From: Chitinophaga nivalis
GTDB taxonomy: Bacteria > Bacteroidota > Bacteroidia > Chitinophagales > Chitinophagaceae
Assembly (NCBI RefSeq): GCF_025989125.1
Contig: NZ_JAPDNR010000001.1
Coordinates: 2,338,301-2,402,300, forward strand
Direction of reading: 5' to 3'
DNA length: 64,000 nt
Below are positions 17,911 through 25,511 of this stretch, one piece after another. Position 1 is the first letter of the stretch; each line of letters begins with the position of its first letter. A program made the translations under genes and the position numbers. The notes beneath the pieces were generated by a model that was given only the letters and a program-made list of their open reading frames with translations, was not told the DNA's origin and ran no database searches.

Positions 17911-18588
17911 TTAAAAGAAGATATCCATCAGCGGATATTTTTTATAATCCGGGAGATAATAATGCCACCATTCTGTACGGGAGCCTTTAAAGCCATGTTG
18001 CAGCATGGTATCGCGCAGTAGTTTCCGATTAGCCGTTACCGTTGGATCGGTGGGTGTATAGTTTTGATGTGCTTTGAAGGTAAAGTCATCGAAGTCCGTA
18101 GGCATGGCCACGGGCTTTCCTGTTTTAAGGTCTACCATACTGAGGTCGATGGCCACCCCGCGGTTATGTCCCGATCCCTTCCGGGGATCTGCGGCATACA
18201 GGTCGTTGGGAACAATCCGGAACATCGTTTCGGTAACGTGATAGGGCCGGTAGGCATCGTAGATAAGCAGTCCGTATCCCTTTTTCTGCAGGGCCGTCTG
18301 TACCGCCTTTAAGGCTTTGGCGGCCGGCAGGCGCAGGTAGATCGTTGTTTGCGTATATAGTTGCTGGTGCGTGAAGTTTTGGGTAGTGGCATACCGCACG
18401 TCTTTTTTGATACCGGGAATAAACTGCTCCAGGTTTACCAGTTGCTGGTTGCTGTCTGTTTTGATCAGTTGCTGATATTGTTGTTGGGTGGTGATCACAG
18501 ACAATCCGTATTTATTGACAGGTATGCGCTGGGCATACAGGCGGCTGCAAACGACCAGCAGCAGGCAGCATAAGCAGGTTGTTCTCAT
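17911..18588 (-). CDS. D-alanyl-D-alanine dipeptidase (VanX/DdpX family), secreted
   Basis: 225 residues from ATG 18588. The M..CLLLVVCSRLYAQ start is a signal peptide with a likely cut after AYAQ-type LYAQ, so the enzyme is periplasmic. The zinc peptidase core is intact: YDAYRP, SGHNRGVAIDLSM (SxHxxGxAxD, first His and Asp ligands) and EWWHYYL (catalytic Glu and last His). It would cleave D-Ala-D-Ala released during peptidoglycan turnover. There are no vanH/vanA partners in the window, so resistance is unlikely; cell-wall recycling is inferred. A longer N-terminal reading up to 18684 is open but puts a Phe-rich stretch before the signal peptide. Confidence 0.9.
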   Translation of the reverse strand: MRTTCLCCLLLVVCSRLYAQRIPVNKYGLSVITTQQQYQQLIKTDSNQQLVNLEQFIPGIKKDVRYATTQNFTHQQLYTQTTIYLRLPAAKALKAVQTALQKKGYGLLIYDAYRPYHVTETMFRIVPNDLYAADPRKGSGHNRGVAIDLSMVDLKTGKPVAMPTDFDDFTFKAHQNYTPTDPTVTANRKLLRDTMLQHGFKGSRTEWWHYYLPDYKKYPLMDIFF

Positions 18589-18612
18589 AAGCTTAAAATT
18601 GATAAAAAAAGG

Positions 18613-18644
18613 CGCAAATTCAATTGTAATTATTGAATTTTGCG
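18613..18644. promoter_or_regulatory. inverted repeat between the dipeptidase gene and the fucose cluster
   Basis: Arms 18613-18624 and 18632-18644 (CGCAAA(A)TTCAAT type, one bulged base), 7-base centre. It lies in the shared 146-base divergent promoter region, so it may be an operator for either side. Confidence 0.35.
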
Positions 18645-18684
18645 AAAATAAGGCAAGAAAGTATAAAATACAGTGAAAATACAA

Positions 18685-18716
18685 TTGTTATGACCTTATT
18701 TTAATAGGTATTTTAG
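18685..18716 (+). promoter_or_regulatory. putative promoter of the fucose cluster
   Basis: TTG at 18685-18687, 21-base spacer, TATTTTAG at 18709-18716 (7 of 8 to TAnnTTTG). The start codon follows 18 bases later. Confidence 0.35.
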
Positions 18717-18734
18717 AACCCTTAAATTTTTTTA

Positions 18735-19520
18735 ATGATGGAGCTGTTCAGATTAGATCAGAAAGTGGCTGTTATCACCGGCGGTGGTAGTGGCATTGGG
18801 CAGGCAATAGCCATAACTTTTGCAGCCCGGGGCGCCAACGTGCATATCCTGGAGCTGAATGAAGAGAATGGAAAACAAACGGAAGAAACCATCCGGGCAG
18901 CCGGTGGAACAGCTACGGTACATGCCTGCAATGTGGCCGACCAGGCAGCGGTAGTAGCAGCCATGGAAGGTGTTGTAACAGCATCCGGCAAACTGGATAT
19001 ACTGGTGAACTGCGCGGGTATTGCCCATGTGGGTAACCTGGAAAACACCGCCGAAGCTGATTTCGACCGGGTATACCAGGTGAATGTGAAAGGCACCTAT
19101 AACTGCATGTATGCCGTCATTAAACAAATGAAAGCACAGGGTGGCGGCGTGATCCTGAATATCGCTTCTATTGCTTCCAGCGTAGGTATCCCCGACAGGT
19201 TTGCCTATTCTATGAGTAAAGGCGCGGTACTCACCATGACCTTGTCTGTAGCAAAAGATTTCCTGGGCGATAATATCCGTTGTAACTGCGTGTCGCCGGC
19301 AAGGGTGCATACGCCTTTTGTGGATGGATTTATTGCCAAAAACTATCCGGGCCGCGAAGCCGAAATGTTCGACAAGCTGAGTAAGACACAGCCCATCGGA
19401 CGTATGGCCAAACCGGTGGAAGTTGGTAACCTGGCGTTATACCTCTGCTCCGATGAAGCAGGCTTCATTACAGGTTGCGATTACCCGATAGACGGCGGTT
19501 TCATCCGGTTAAATAATTAA
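18735..19520 (+). CDS. SDR oxidoreductase, probable 2-keto-3-deoxy-L-fuconate dehydrogenase
   Basis: 261 residues (two tandem ATGs at 18735 and 18738). Classical SDR: GGGSGIGQA cofactor loop, NCAGIAHVG, catalytic Ser in NIASIASS, YSMSK as the Tyr-x-x-x-Lys pair, and the C-terminal DGGFI. An acidic residue after strand 2 (LELNEEN) favours NAD. It heads a cluster whose other members match non-phosphorylative L-fucose breakdown, where an SDR of this kind oxidises 2-keto-3-deoxy-L-fuconate to the 2,4-diketo form, the substrate of the FAH-family hydrolase encoded two genes downstream. The step is inferred from context. Confidence 0.8.
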   Translation: MMELFRLDQKVAVITGGGSGIGQAIAITFAARGANVHILELNEENGKQTEETIRAAGGTATVHACNVADQAAVVAAMEGVVTASGKLDILVNCAGIAHVGNLENTAEADFDRVYQVNVKGTYNCMYAVIKQMKAQGGGVILNIASIASSVGIPDRFAYSMSKGAVLTMTLSVAKDFLGDNIRCNCVSPARVHTPFVDGFIAKNYPGREAEMFDKLSKTQPIGRMAKPVEVGNLALYLCSDEAGFITGCDYPIDGGFIRLNN

Positions 19521-19602
19521 TACGGCTGCCGCTCATATAGGTAGTGCGGATGATTACCCTTATCTTTCGGGCATTCATTCATATAATTATTTAACAACGA
19601 TC

Positions 19603-20364
19603 ATGCAACATTTTCGCCTGTGGCTGGCCACTTTGGCTGTAATCGGATTTGCAGCCTGCAATGGTAATCATAACAATACAACCGGTAATACCACAGATAC
19701 CACCGCTGTGCTGCAGCCGGCAACACCGGCAGGCACACTGACGGTAACGGTAGCCGATAAAAAAGAAGACGAACAGACGATCACGATTCACTTTGCTACA
19801 GGTACGCTGAAAAAAGATAAAACCTTTTCACTGGCGCTCTTAAAAGATGTGGAGGAAAATGACCTGTACCGTGTTTTATGGGATAAACCCAACAGCGCCT
19901 ATATCGGTGTCCGGAAAGCAGATCATGGTATCCGTTATTACCATGCCAGTCAGGAGGGTAATGAGTTGAAAATATTACAGGTAGGTACGCCGCCTGCCCG
20001 CATCTGGCAATATGTGGAAAACAATATGGGTCTGGGAAAAGCGCCGGCACCTGCCAGCGGTAATAATGCACAGGCGTACAAGAAAAATATTCAGTCAGGG
20101 AAAATTCTGGCCGATTTTATTGTGAATATTACGCCGCACGATTCCCCGGACAGCTGCCGGCTGTACGTGGAATTTGCCGGTATGAATAAAAAAGAAGTAA
20201 TAGCGCTTCCCAAGGGCTATCGCCCGGTGATTCAAACCACTTCGGCAGATGATCATGTGTTGTTTGCCATGGTGAAAGACGGGGAAGTTACTGTGATGAT
20301 GGACCTGCAGGTGGAAGACGGACATTTAAAAATCCGCCGCCTGAAGGAAATTATAAAAGACTAA
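19603..20364 (+). CDS. lipoprotein of unknown function within the fucose cluster
   Basis: 253 residues. Lipobox GFAACN at the end of a short hydrophobic signal, then a Thr/Asn-rich linker (about residues 20-45) and a mostly beta mature part. No known domain recognised. It is 82 bases after the SDR and 25 before the FAH gene, all on one strand, so probably co-transcribed. It does not resemble SusD or a binding protein by length or composition. Its presence within a sugar-acid pathway is unexplained; it could also be an unrelated insertion with its own promoter in the 82-base gap. Confidence 0.75.
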   Translation: MQHFRLWLATLAVIGFAACNGNHNNTTGNTTDTTAVLQPATPAGTLTVTVADKKEDEQTITIHFATGTLKKDKTFSLALLKDVEENDLYRVLWDKPNSAYIGVRKADHGIRYYHASQEGNELKILQVGTPPARIWQYVENNMGLGKAPAPASGNNAQAYKKNIQSGKILADFIVNITPHDSPDSCRLYVEFAGMNKKEVIALPKGYRPVIQTTSADDHVLFAMVKDGEVTVMMDLQVEDGHLKIRRLKEIIKD

Positions 20365-20389
20365 AGCAAAACAATTAAAAAACTGTAAG

Positions 20390-21241
20390 ATGAAACTGAT
20401 CAGGTTTGGTTTACCGGGAGCAGAAAAGCCAGGTGTTGTTACAGACGCCGGCAGGTTTGATGTAAGTGCATTCGGAGAAGATTATGGCGAACGTTTTTTT
20501 GAAAACAACGGGCTGGAACGCTTATCACAATGGTGGGCGGAACATGGCAGCACCTGTCCGCAGATACCGGCAGATGCCCGCCTGGGAGCACCGATACAAC
20601 GTCCTTCCAAAATCGTATGCATCGGTTTAAACTATGCCGACCATGCACGGGAAACCAATGCTGCGATTCCGGCAGAACCGATCGTATTCTTTAAAAGTAC
20701 TTCTTCCCTGGTAGGGCCGAACGATAACCTGGTGATACCACGTAACAGTGAAAAAACGGACTGGGAAGTGGAACTCGCCGTGGTGATTGGTAAAAAAGCC
20801 AGCTACGTGGAAGAAAAAGACGCGTTGTCGTATGTAGCGGGTTACTGCCTGCACAACGATTACAGCGAAAGAGCGTGGCAGCTGGAAAGAGGTGGTCAAT
20901 GGGTAAAAGGCAAAAGCTGCGACACCTTTGCACCGCTGGGCCCCTGGCTGGTGACCAAAGAAGATGCCGGCGATATCGATCAGCTTCGTTTATGGCTGAC
21001 CGTTAATGGCCAGAAAATGCAGGATGGTAATACGTCCAACTTCATCTTTAAAATACCTTTCCTGGTATCTTATCTGAGCCAGTTCATGACCCTGCTCCCG
21101 GGCGATGTGATCTCTACCGGCACCCCTGCTGGTGTGGGATTGGGCATGAATCCGCAGGTATACCTGAAAGCGGGTGATGTGATAGAACTGGGTATCGATG
21201 GATTGGGAACTTCCCGGCAACAGGCAGTGGCCTATAAATAG
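20390..21241 (+). CDS. fumarylacetoacetate hydrolase family protein, probable 2,4-diketo-3-deoxy-L-fuconate hydrolase
   Basis: 283 residues. The FAH fold is clear from CIGLNYADHARE, DWEVELAVVIGKK (metal-binding acids), NDYSERAWQ, KGKSCDTFAPLGPW and STGTPAGVG. In the L-fucose pathway of Xanthomonas and Burkholderia type, this family splits 2,4-diketo-3-deoxy-L-fuconate into pyruvate and L-lactate. Close neighbours (mutarotase, lactonase, two SDRs, FucP) make that the best call; other acylpyruvase substrates are possible. Seven bases separate it from the mutarotase gene. Confidence 0.85.
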   Translation: MKLIRFGLPGAEKPGVVTDAGRFDVSAFGEDYGERFFENNGLERLSQWWAEHGSTCPQIPADARLGAPIQRPSKIVCIGLNYADHARETNAAIPAEPIVFFKSTSSLVGPNDNLVIPRNSEKTDWEVELAVVIGKKASYVEEKDALSYVAGYCLHNDYSERAWQLERGGQWVKGKSCDTFAPLGPWLVTKEDAGDIDQLRLWLTVNGQKMQDGNTSNFIFKIPFLVSYLSQFMTLLPGDVISTGTPAGVGLGMNPQVYLKAGDVIELGIDGLGTSRQQAVAYK

Positions 21242-21247
21242 TTTTTT

Positions 21248-21577
21248 ATGAAGAGATATTGTCTGGCATTAGACCTGGTGGATGATCCGCAACTGATCAG
21301 TGAATACGAAGCATATCACCGCGAGGTATCTGCTGAAATAAAAAAAAGCATCACCGACAGCGGCATCACGGCGATGGAAATCTATCGGGTGGGTAACCGC
21401 CTGTTTATGATCATGGAAGTGGACGACACCTTTTCTTTCGAACGCAAAGGCGCCATGGATGCGGCCAATCCTGCGGTGCAGGCCTGGGAGCAGCTCATGT
21501 GGAAATACCAGCAGGCATTGCCGGTAGCCAAACCGGGAGAAAAGTGGTTGTTGATGGACCAGCTCTTTTCCTTATAA
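21248..21577 (+). CDS. L-rhamnose/L-fucose mutarotase (RhaM family)
   Basis: 109 residues, the full length of the family. MKRYCLALDLVDDPQLI and YEAYHREVSAEIKKS hold the conserved Tyr and His that act in anomer conversion; MEIYRVGNRLFMIMEVDD is the second family block, and EKWLLMDQLFSL the end. It interconverts alpha and beta anomers of a 6-deoxy sugar. The neighbours point to L-fucose rather than rhamnose. It starts seven bases after the FAH gene and is followed by a long hairpin. Confidence 0.9.
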   Translation: MKRYCLALDLVDDPQLISEYEAYHREVSAEIKKSITDSGITAMEIYRVGNRLFMIMEVDDTFSFERKGAMDAANPAVQAWEQLMWKYQQALPVAKPGEKWLLMDQLFSL

Positions 21578-21584
21578 CTAAACA

Positions 21585-21633
21585 GATAAGCTTTTATGTT
21601 GCGTACCATCCGGTCGCGACATAAAAGCTTATC
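21585..21633 (+). other. intercistronic hairpin between mutarotase and lactonase genes
   Basis: A 19-bp stem (21585-21603 with 21615-21633, one T-G pair), 11-base loop, no T-run. Probably an RNA processing or stabilising hairpin within the cluster, or a weak terminator. Confidence 0.6.
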
Positions 21634-21659
21634 GCTTTCATACCGTATTAATCAGTACT

Positions 21660-22487
21660 ATGATCATAGATGCACATCAGCATTTCTGGCAATACCATCC
21701 GGTAAGGGATGCCTGGATCGATGAGTCGATGGCAGTCATCCGGCGGGACTTTTTACCTGCTGATCTGGCGCCGGTGCTGGCAGCCAACGATGTACAGGGA
21801 TGCGTGGCGGTACAGGCAGATCAGTCGGCTACTGAAACAGCGTTTTTATTATCGCTGGCAGCCGATCATGCTTTTATCCGGGGTGTAGTAGGCTGGGTAG
21901 ATCTCCGCGCTGCAGACATTGTTGCGCAGCTGGAGCAGTATGCTGCCTTTCCGCAGTTGAAAGGATTCCGGCATATTGTACAGGTCGAAGCAGACGACCG
22001 TTTTTTATTGCGGGAAGATTTCTGCCGGGGCATACAGGCATTGGCTGCCCACGATTTTACCTATGATATACTCGTATATCCGAAACAGTTGCCGGCTGTA
22101 ACGGCCTTTGTACAACAATTCCCGGAACACCGGCTGATCATCGATCACCTGGCAAAACCCGCCATCAAAGCAGGAGATATCCGGCAATGGGCCGCTGATA
22201 TCCGCCGTATTGCACAGGCGCCCCGGGTGTATTGTAAACTGAGTGGCCTGGTCACGGAAGCCGATTGGCAACACTGGCAACCGGCCGATATAGCGCCTTA
22301 CCTGGAAGTAGCGCTGGAGGCTTTCGGCAGCGAACGTCTGGTGTTCGGCTCCGACTGGCCCGTATGTCAGCTGGCTGCTTCCTATGAACAGGTAAAAGGA
22401 TTGATTACTTCGTATATCAGTCAGTTGTCGGCCACCGAACAGGCACAAATAATGGGAGGCAATGCCATCTCATTTTATCAATTATAA
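21660..22487 (+). CDS. amidohydrolase family 2, probable L-fuconolactonase
   Basis: 275 residues, TIM-barrel amidohydrolase. IDAHQHFW supplies the first two metal-binding residues, GFRHIVQVE and IDHLAKPAI the middle ones, CKLSGL and VFGSDWPVC the last Asp. This is the pattern of the L-fuconolactonase/COG3618 group, which opens the lactone made by sugar dehydrogenase. The gene starts 82 bases after the mutarotase with a hairpin between and ends 15 bases before the second SDR, so it is coupled to the sugar oxidation step. Confidence 0.88.
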   Translation: MIIDAHQHFWQYHPVRDAWIDESMAVIRRDFLPADLAPVLAANDVQGCVAVQADQSATETAFLLSLAADHAFIRGVVGWVDLRAADIVAQLEQYAAFPQLKGFRHIVQVEADDRFLLREDFCRGIQALAAHDFTYDILVYPKQLPAVTAFVQQFPEHRLIIDHLAKPAIKAGDIRQWAADIRRIAQAPRVYCKLSGLVTEADWQHWQPADIAPYLEVALEAFGSERLVFGSDWPVCQLAASYEQVKGLITSYISQLSATEQAQIMGGNAISFYQL

Positions 22488-22502
22488 AAATTATATTACC
22501 AT

Positions 22503-23285
22503 ATGGATGTAGGATTACAGGATAAAGTGATTATTGTTACCGGCGGCGCCAAAGGAATTGGAGAAGCGATTGCCCGGCTGGTAGCAGCAGAAGGAGGTAT
22601 CGCTGTGATTGCCGGCAGAAGTGCCGCAGACAATGAAAAAACAGCCGGCGAAATAATAGCCGCCGGTGGGAAAGCCCTGGCTGTAACCGCAGAACTGGGG
22701 AAAGTGGAAGACTGTAAACAGGTGATTGCAGCCACCGTAGAAAAATATGGTAAGATAGATGGCCTGGTCAACAATGCCGGCGCCAACGATGGCGTAGGCC
22801 TGGAAAGCGGCAGCCCGGAACGTTTCATGGCTTCCCTGCAACAGAACCTGTCGCACTATTACAACCTGGCACATTATGCCCTGCCTTACCTGAAAAGTAC
22901 CCGGGGCAATATTGTCAACATTGGCTCTAAAGTAGCTACTACCGGACAAGGCAACACCTCCGGCTATGCCGCTTCCAAAGGAGCGATCAACGCATTGACC
23001 CGGGAGTGGGCGGTGGAACTGCTGCCTTTTGGTATCCGCGTTAATACCGTGATTCCGGCAGAAGTATGGACGCCCCTGTATGAAACATGGATCAACTCTC
23101 TACCCAACCCGCAGGAAAAACTGGCCGCCATTACCGCCAACATCCCGCTGGAACACCGGATGACCACCTCAGAAGAGATTGCCAATACCACAGTATTTTT
23201 ACTGTCTTCCAGATCATCACATACGACCGGACAAATTCTATACGTAGACGGAGGTTATACACACCTCGACAGATCCATCAGCTGA
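22503..23285 (+). CDS. SDR oxidoreductase, probable L-fucose dehydrogenase
   Basis: 260 residues. GGAKGIGEA cofactor loop, NNAGANDGVGLE, active Ser in NIGSKVA, YAASKGAIN as Tyr-x-x-x-Lys, and DGGYTH at the end. The position directly after the lactonase and before FucP, and the NAGANDGV stretch that I associate with L-fucose dehydrogenases, suggest oxidation of L-fucose at C1 to L-fuconolactone. The two SDRs of the cluster could have their roles exchanged. Start ATG 22503 follows the lactonase stop by 15 bases. Confidence 0.8.
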   Translation: MDVGLQDKVIIVTGGAKGIGEAIARLVAAEGGIAVIAGRSAADNEKTAGEIIAAGGKALAVTAELGKVEDCKQVIAATVEKYGKIDGLVNNAGANDGVGLESGSPERFMASLQQNLSHYYNLAHYALPYLKSTRGNIVNIGSKVATTGQGNTSGYAASKGAINALTREWAVELLPFGIRVNTVIPAEVWTPLYETWINSLPNPQEKLAAITANIPLEHRMTTSEEIANTTVFLLSSRSSHTTGQILYVDGGYTHLDRSIS

Positions 23286-23344
23286 GCGGCGACCCATTCC
23301 TGATACGTTATCATACATTCACCTGAAAACTTAAATTCTTCGTT

Positions 23345-24649
23345 ATGGCCGGAGGCGCAGTAAGTAGTTCCACCTATACCAGCAATGCCCAGGCAGGCAA
23401 CAAGCCAGGGCGGTATCTTTTTCCGTTTATCCTGGTAACCAGCCTGTTCTTTTTATGGGCGCTCATACACAACCTGAGCCCCGTACTGATTCCTCACCTG
23501 AAGAAAGCCTGCCAGCTCACAGACCTGCAATCATCCTATATTGATTCTGCTGTATTTGCCGCTTATTTTCTGATGGCGTTACCTGCTGGTGCTATCATGC
23601 GCCGGTTTGGGTATAAAACAGGTATCATTTTCGGCCTTTGCCTGTATGCCATCGGCGCCCTGTTGTTTATTCCTGCTGCCAACAGCCGGGAATATATGGC
23701 TTTCCTGGGTGCCCTCTTTGTGATTGCGACCGGTCTTACTTTCCTGGAAACAGCGGCCAATCCGTATGTAACCGTCCTGGGTAGTCCGGAAACCGCCACT
23801 ACCCGCCTGAATCTGGCCCAATCCTTCAATGGTGTGGGTGCGGTGATAGGACCGGTATTGGGCGCAAAATTTATCCTCACAGGTACCGAGCATTCCAAAG
23901 AAGCCCTGGCAGCGATGCCGGCAGCGGAACTGCAGCAATACCTGCAGGCGGAAGCCAGTACGGTGAAGGTACCCTACATGATTATCGGTATCGTGGTATT
24001 ATTGGTAGCGCTGCTGTTTGTGGTGACCAAAATGCCAGAGGTACAGGAAGTGAAAGAAGAAAAGGCAGATACTACGGCGCCTGCCGGCAGCATTTTCCGG
24101 CATAAACACCTCATTGCAGCCGTGGTAACCCAGTTCTTTTACATTGGGGCACAGATCGGCGTAAATGCCTTCTTTATCCGCTTCGCCAAATATGCAGGTG
24201 GTATTCCGGAAAGGGAAGCTGCCAACCTGCTGGGATGGGTAGCCGGATTAGGCTTTATGATCGGCCGGTTCTTCGGTACCTTCCTGATGAGCAAGATAAA
24301 ACCACAGGTGCTGCTGACCATTTATGGCGTCATTAATGTGTTGCTGATCCTGGTGGCCATGACCACCAAAGGACAGGTAGCTGTAGCCGCCGTGCTGATG
24401 GTGCCGTTCTTTATGTCTATTATGTTCCCGACCATTTTCTCACTGGGACTGCGTGGCCTCGGCGGTGATACCAAATTCGGTTCTTCCCTGCTGGTGATGT
24501 CCATTGTAGGTGGCGCTATCTGTCCGCCGCTGATGGGACTTATTTCAGATGCTTCCAATATCCAGATGGCCTATATCGTACCGCTGATATGCTTTGCGGT
24601 AGTGGTATGGTTTGGTACCAAAGGGTATAAGCTCGACGCTGCGAAATAA
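23345..24649 (+). CDS. FucP-like sugar:H+ symporter (FHS family MFS)
   Basis: 434 residues, twelve membrane segments. FFLWALIHNLSPVLIP and FLETAANPYVTVLG align without gaps to E. coli FucP. Glu 135, which is essential in E. coli FucP, is kept at the same number, but the proton-relay Asp 46 is Pro here. Late blocks PTIFSLGLRGLG and FGSSLLVMSIVGG are also typical. The gene ends the cluster and likely imports L-fucose; a related hexose cannot be excluded given the changed residue. Confidence 0.88.
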   Translation: MAGGAVSSSTYTSNAQAGNKPGRYLFPFILVTSLFFLWALIHNLSPVLIPHLKKACQLTDLQSSYIDSAVFAAYFLMALPAGAIMRRFGYKTGIIFGLCLYAIGALLFIPAANSREYMAFLGALFVIATGLTFLETAANPYVTVLGSPETATTRLNLAQSFNGVGAVIGPVLGAKFILTGTEHSKEALAAMPAAELQQYLQAEASTVKVPYMIIGIVVLLVALLFVVTKMPEVQEVKEEKADTTAPAGSIFRHKHLIAAVVTQFFYIGAQIGVNAFFIRFAKYAGGIPEREAANLLGWVAGLGFMIGRFFGTFLMSKIKPQVLLTIYGVINVLLILVAMTTKGQVAVAAVLMVPFFMSIMFPTIFSLGLRGLGGDTKFGSSLLVMSIVGGAICPPLMGLISDASNIQMAYIVPLICFAVVVWFGTKGYKLDAAK

Positions 24650-24670
24650 TCGGATAGCTCCCTATAGTAC

Positions 24671-24734
24671 AATCCGCAAAATCATCGTATCTTCCTGAGA
24701 ACAAAAGGAAATACCATGATCTTGCGGATTTTTA
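24671..24734 (+). terminator. hairpin that covers the MbnP start codon; probable terminator of the fucose cluster
   Basis: Arms 24671-24685 and 24716-24730 pair over 15 bases with one mismatch, loop of 30, followed by TTTAT. The right arm begins exactly at the ATG of the next gene, so it could end the upstream transcript or block translation of the next gene. Confidence 0.5.
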
Positions 24735-25504
24735 TTTCCTATGCCGGCCGCCTGCTGGTTTTCAGCAGTTTATGTGTATTGTTGGCCAGTTGTGATAAAA
24801 AGGAAACATCCACGAAACTCCCGGTTACCAAAGCGGTGGCTTCTTTGCAACTATCCATCACCCACCTGATGAATGGGCAGCCGCTCGTCCGGAAAACCAA
24901 AACCTACACGAATCCTTCCGGAGAATCTTTTACGATTACCCGTTTCCGTTATTTCCTCAGCAACGTTGCCGTGATTACGGCAGATGATGTGGTGACGCCA
25001 CTGCCGGTATCCTATTTCCTGGTAGATGATGCCACTGATTCCACCCGTACGATCCGCCTGGATAATGTGCCGGAAGGCAGTTATAAAGGCATCCGGTTTT
25101 TAATCGGAGTAGACAGCGTGCGTAATTTCAGCGGCGATCAGATTGGCCCGCTGGCGCCGGAAACCGGTATGTTCTGGACCTGGAACAGCGGTTATATCAT
25201 GGCGCAGCTGGAAGGCGTGGCCCCGGTAAGTCCGGCCCGCAACCATGAATTTCTGTTTCACGCCGGTGGTTTCAGATCGCCGTACAATGTGGGGAAAACG
25301 ATTACCCTCTCCTTGCCACAAACGATTACTGTCGGCCAGCAACGGTTGCCGAAAATCGATATCGCCGCAGATGCCGCCAGGTGGTTTGTGCCCAATACCA
25401 TCAGCTTCAAAACCGTATCGGTGGTGATGGCTGCGGGGCCGGATGCCATGAAGCTGGCAGACAACTACCGGCAGATGTTTACGGTAAAAGGAGTACATAA
25501 CTAA
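24716..25504 (+). CDS. MbnP-family lipoprotein (copper-binding candidate)
   Basis: 262 residues. Signal with lipobox LLASC (Cys 26), then DKKE. The mature part matches MbnP: FRYFLSNVAVI, YFLVDDATDSTRTI, LDNVPEGSYKGIRFLIGVD, and GMFWTWNSGYIMAQLEG (Trp 154 and Trp 156). In methanotrophs MbnP binds copper through a kynurenine made from a Trp by its partner MbnH. The MbnH-like gene starts seven bases downstream, so the pair is intact. No methanobactin biosynthesis genes are here. Start codon lies in the right arm of a hairpin. Copper binding in this species is inference. Confidence 0.85.
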   Translation: MILRIFISYAGRLLVFSSLCVLLASCDKKETSTKLPVTKAVASLQLSITHLMNGQPLVRKTKTYTNPSGESFTITRFRYFLSNVAVITADDVVTPLPVSYFLVDDATDSTRTIRLDNVPEGSYKGIRFLIGVDSVRNFSGDQIGPLAPETGMFWTWNSGYIMAQLEGVAPVSPARNHEFLFHAGGFRSPYNVGKTITLSLPQTITVGQQRLPKIDIAADAARWFVPNTISFKTVSVVMAAGPDAMKLADNYRQMFTVKGVHN

Positions 25505-25511
25505 CGTTTAC

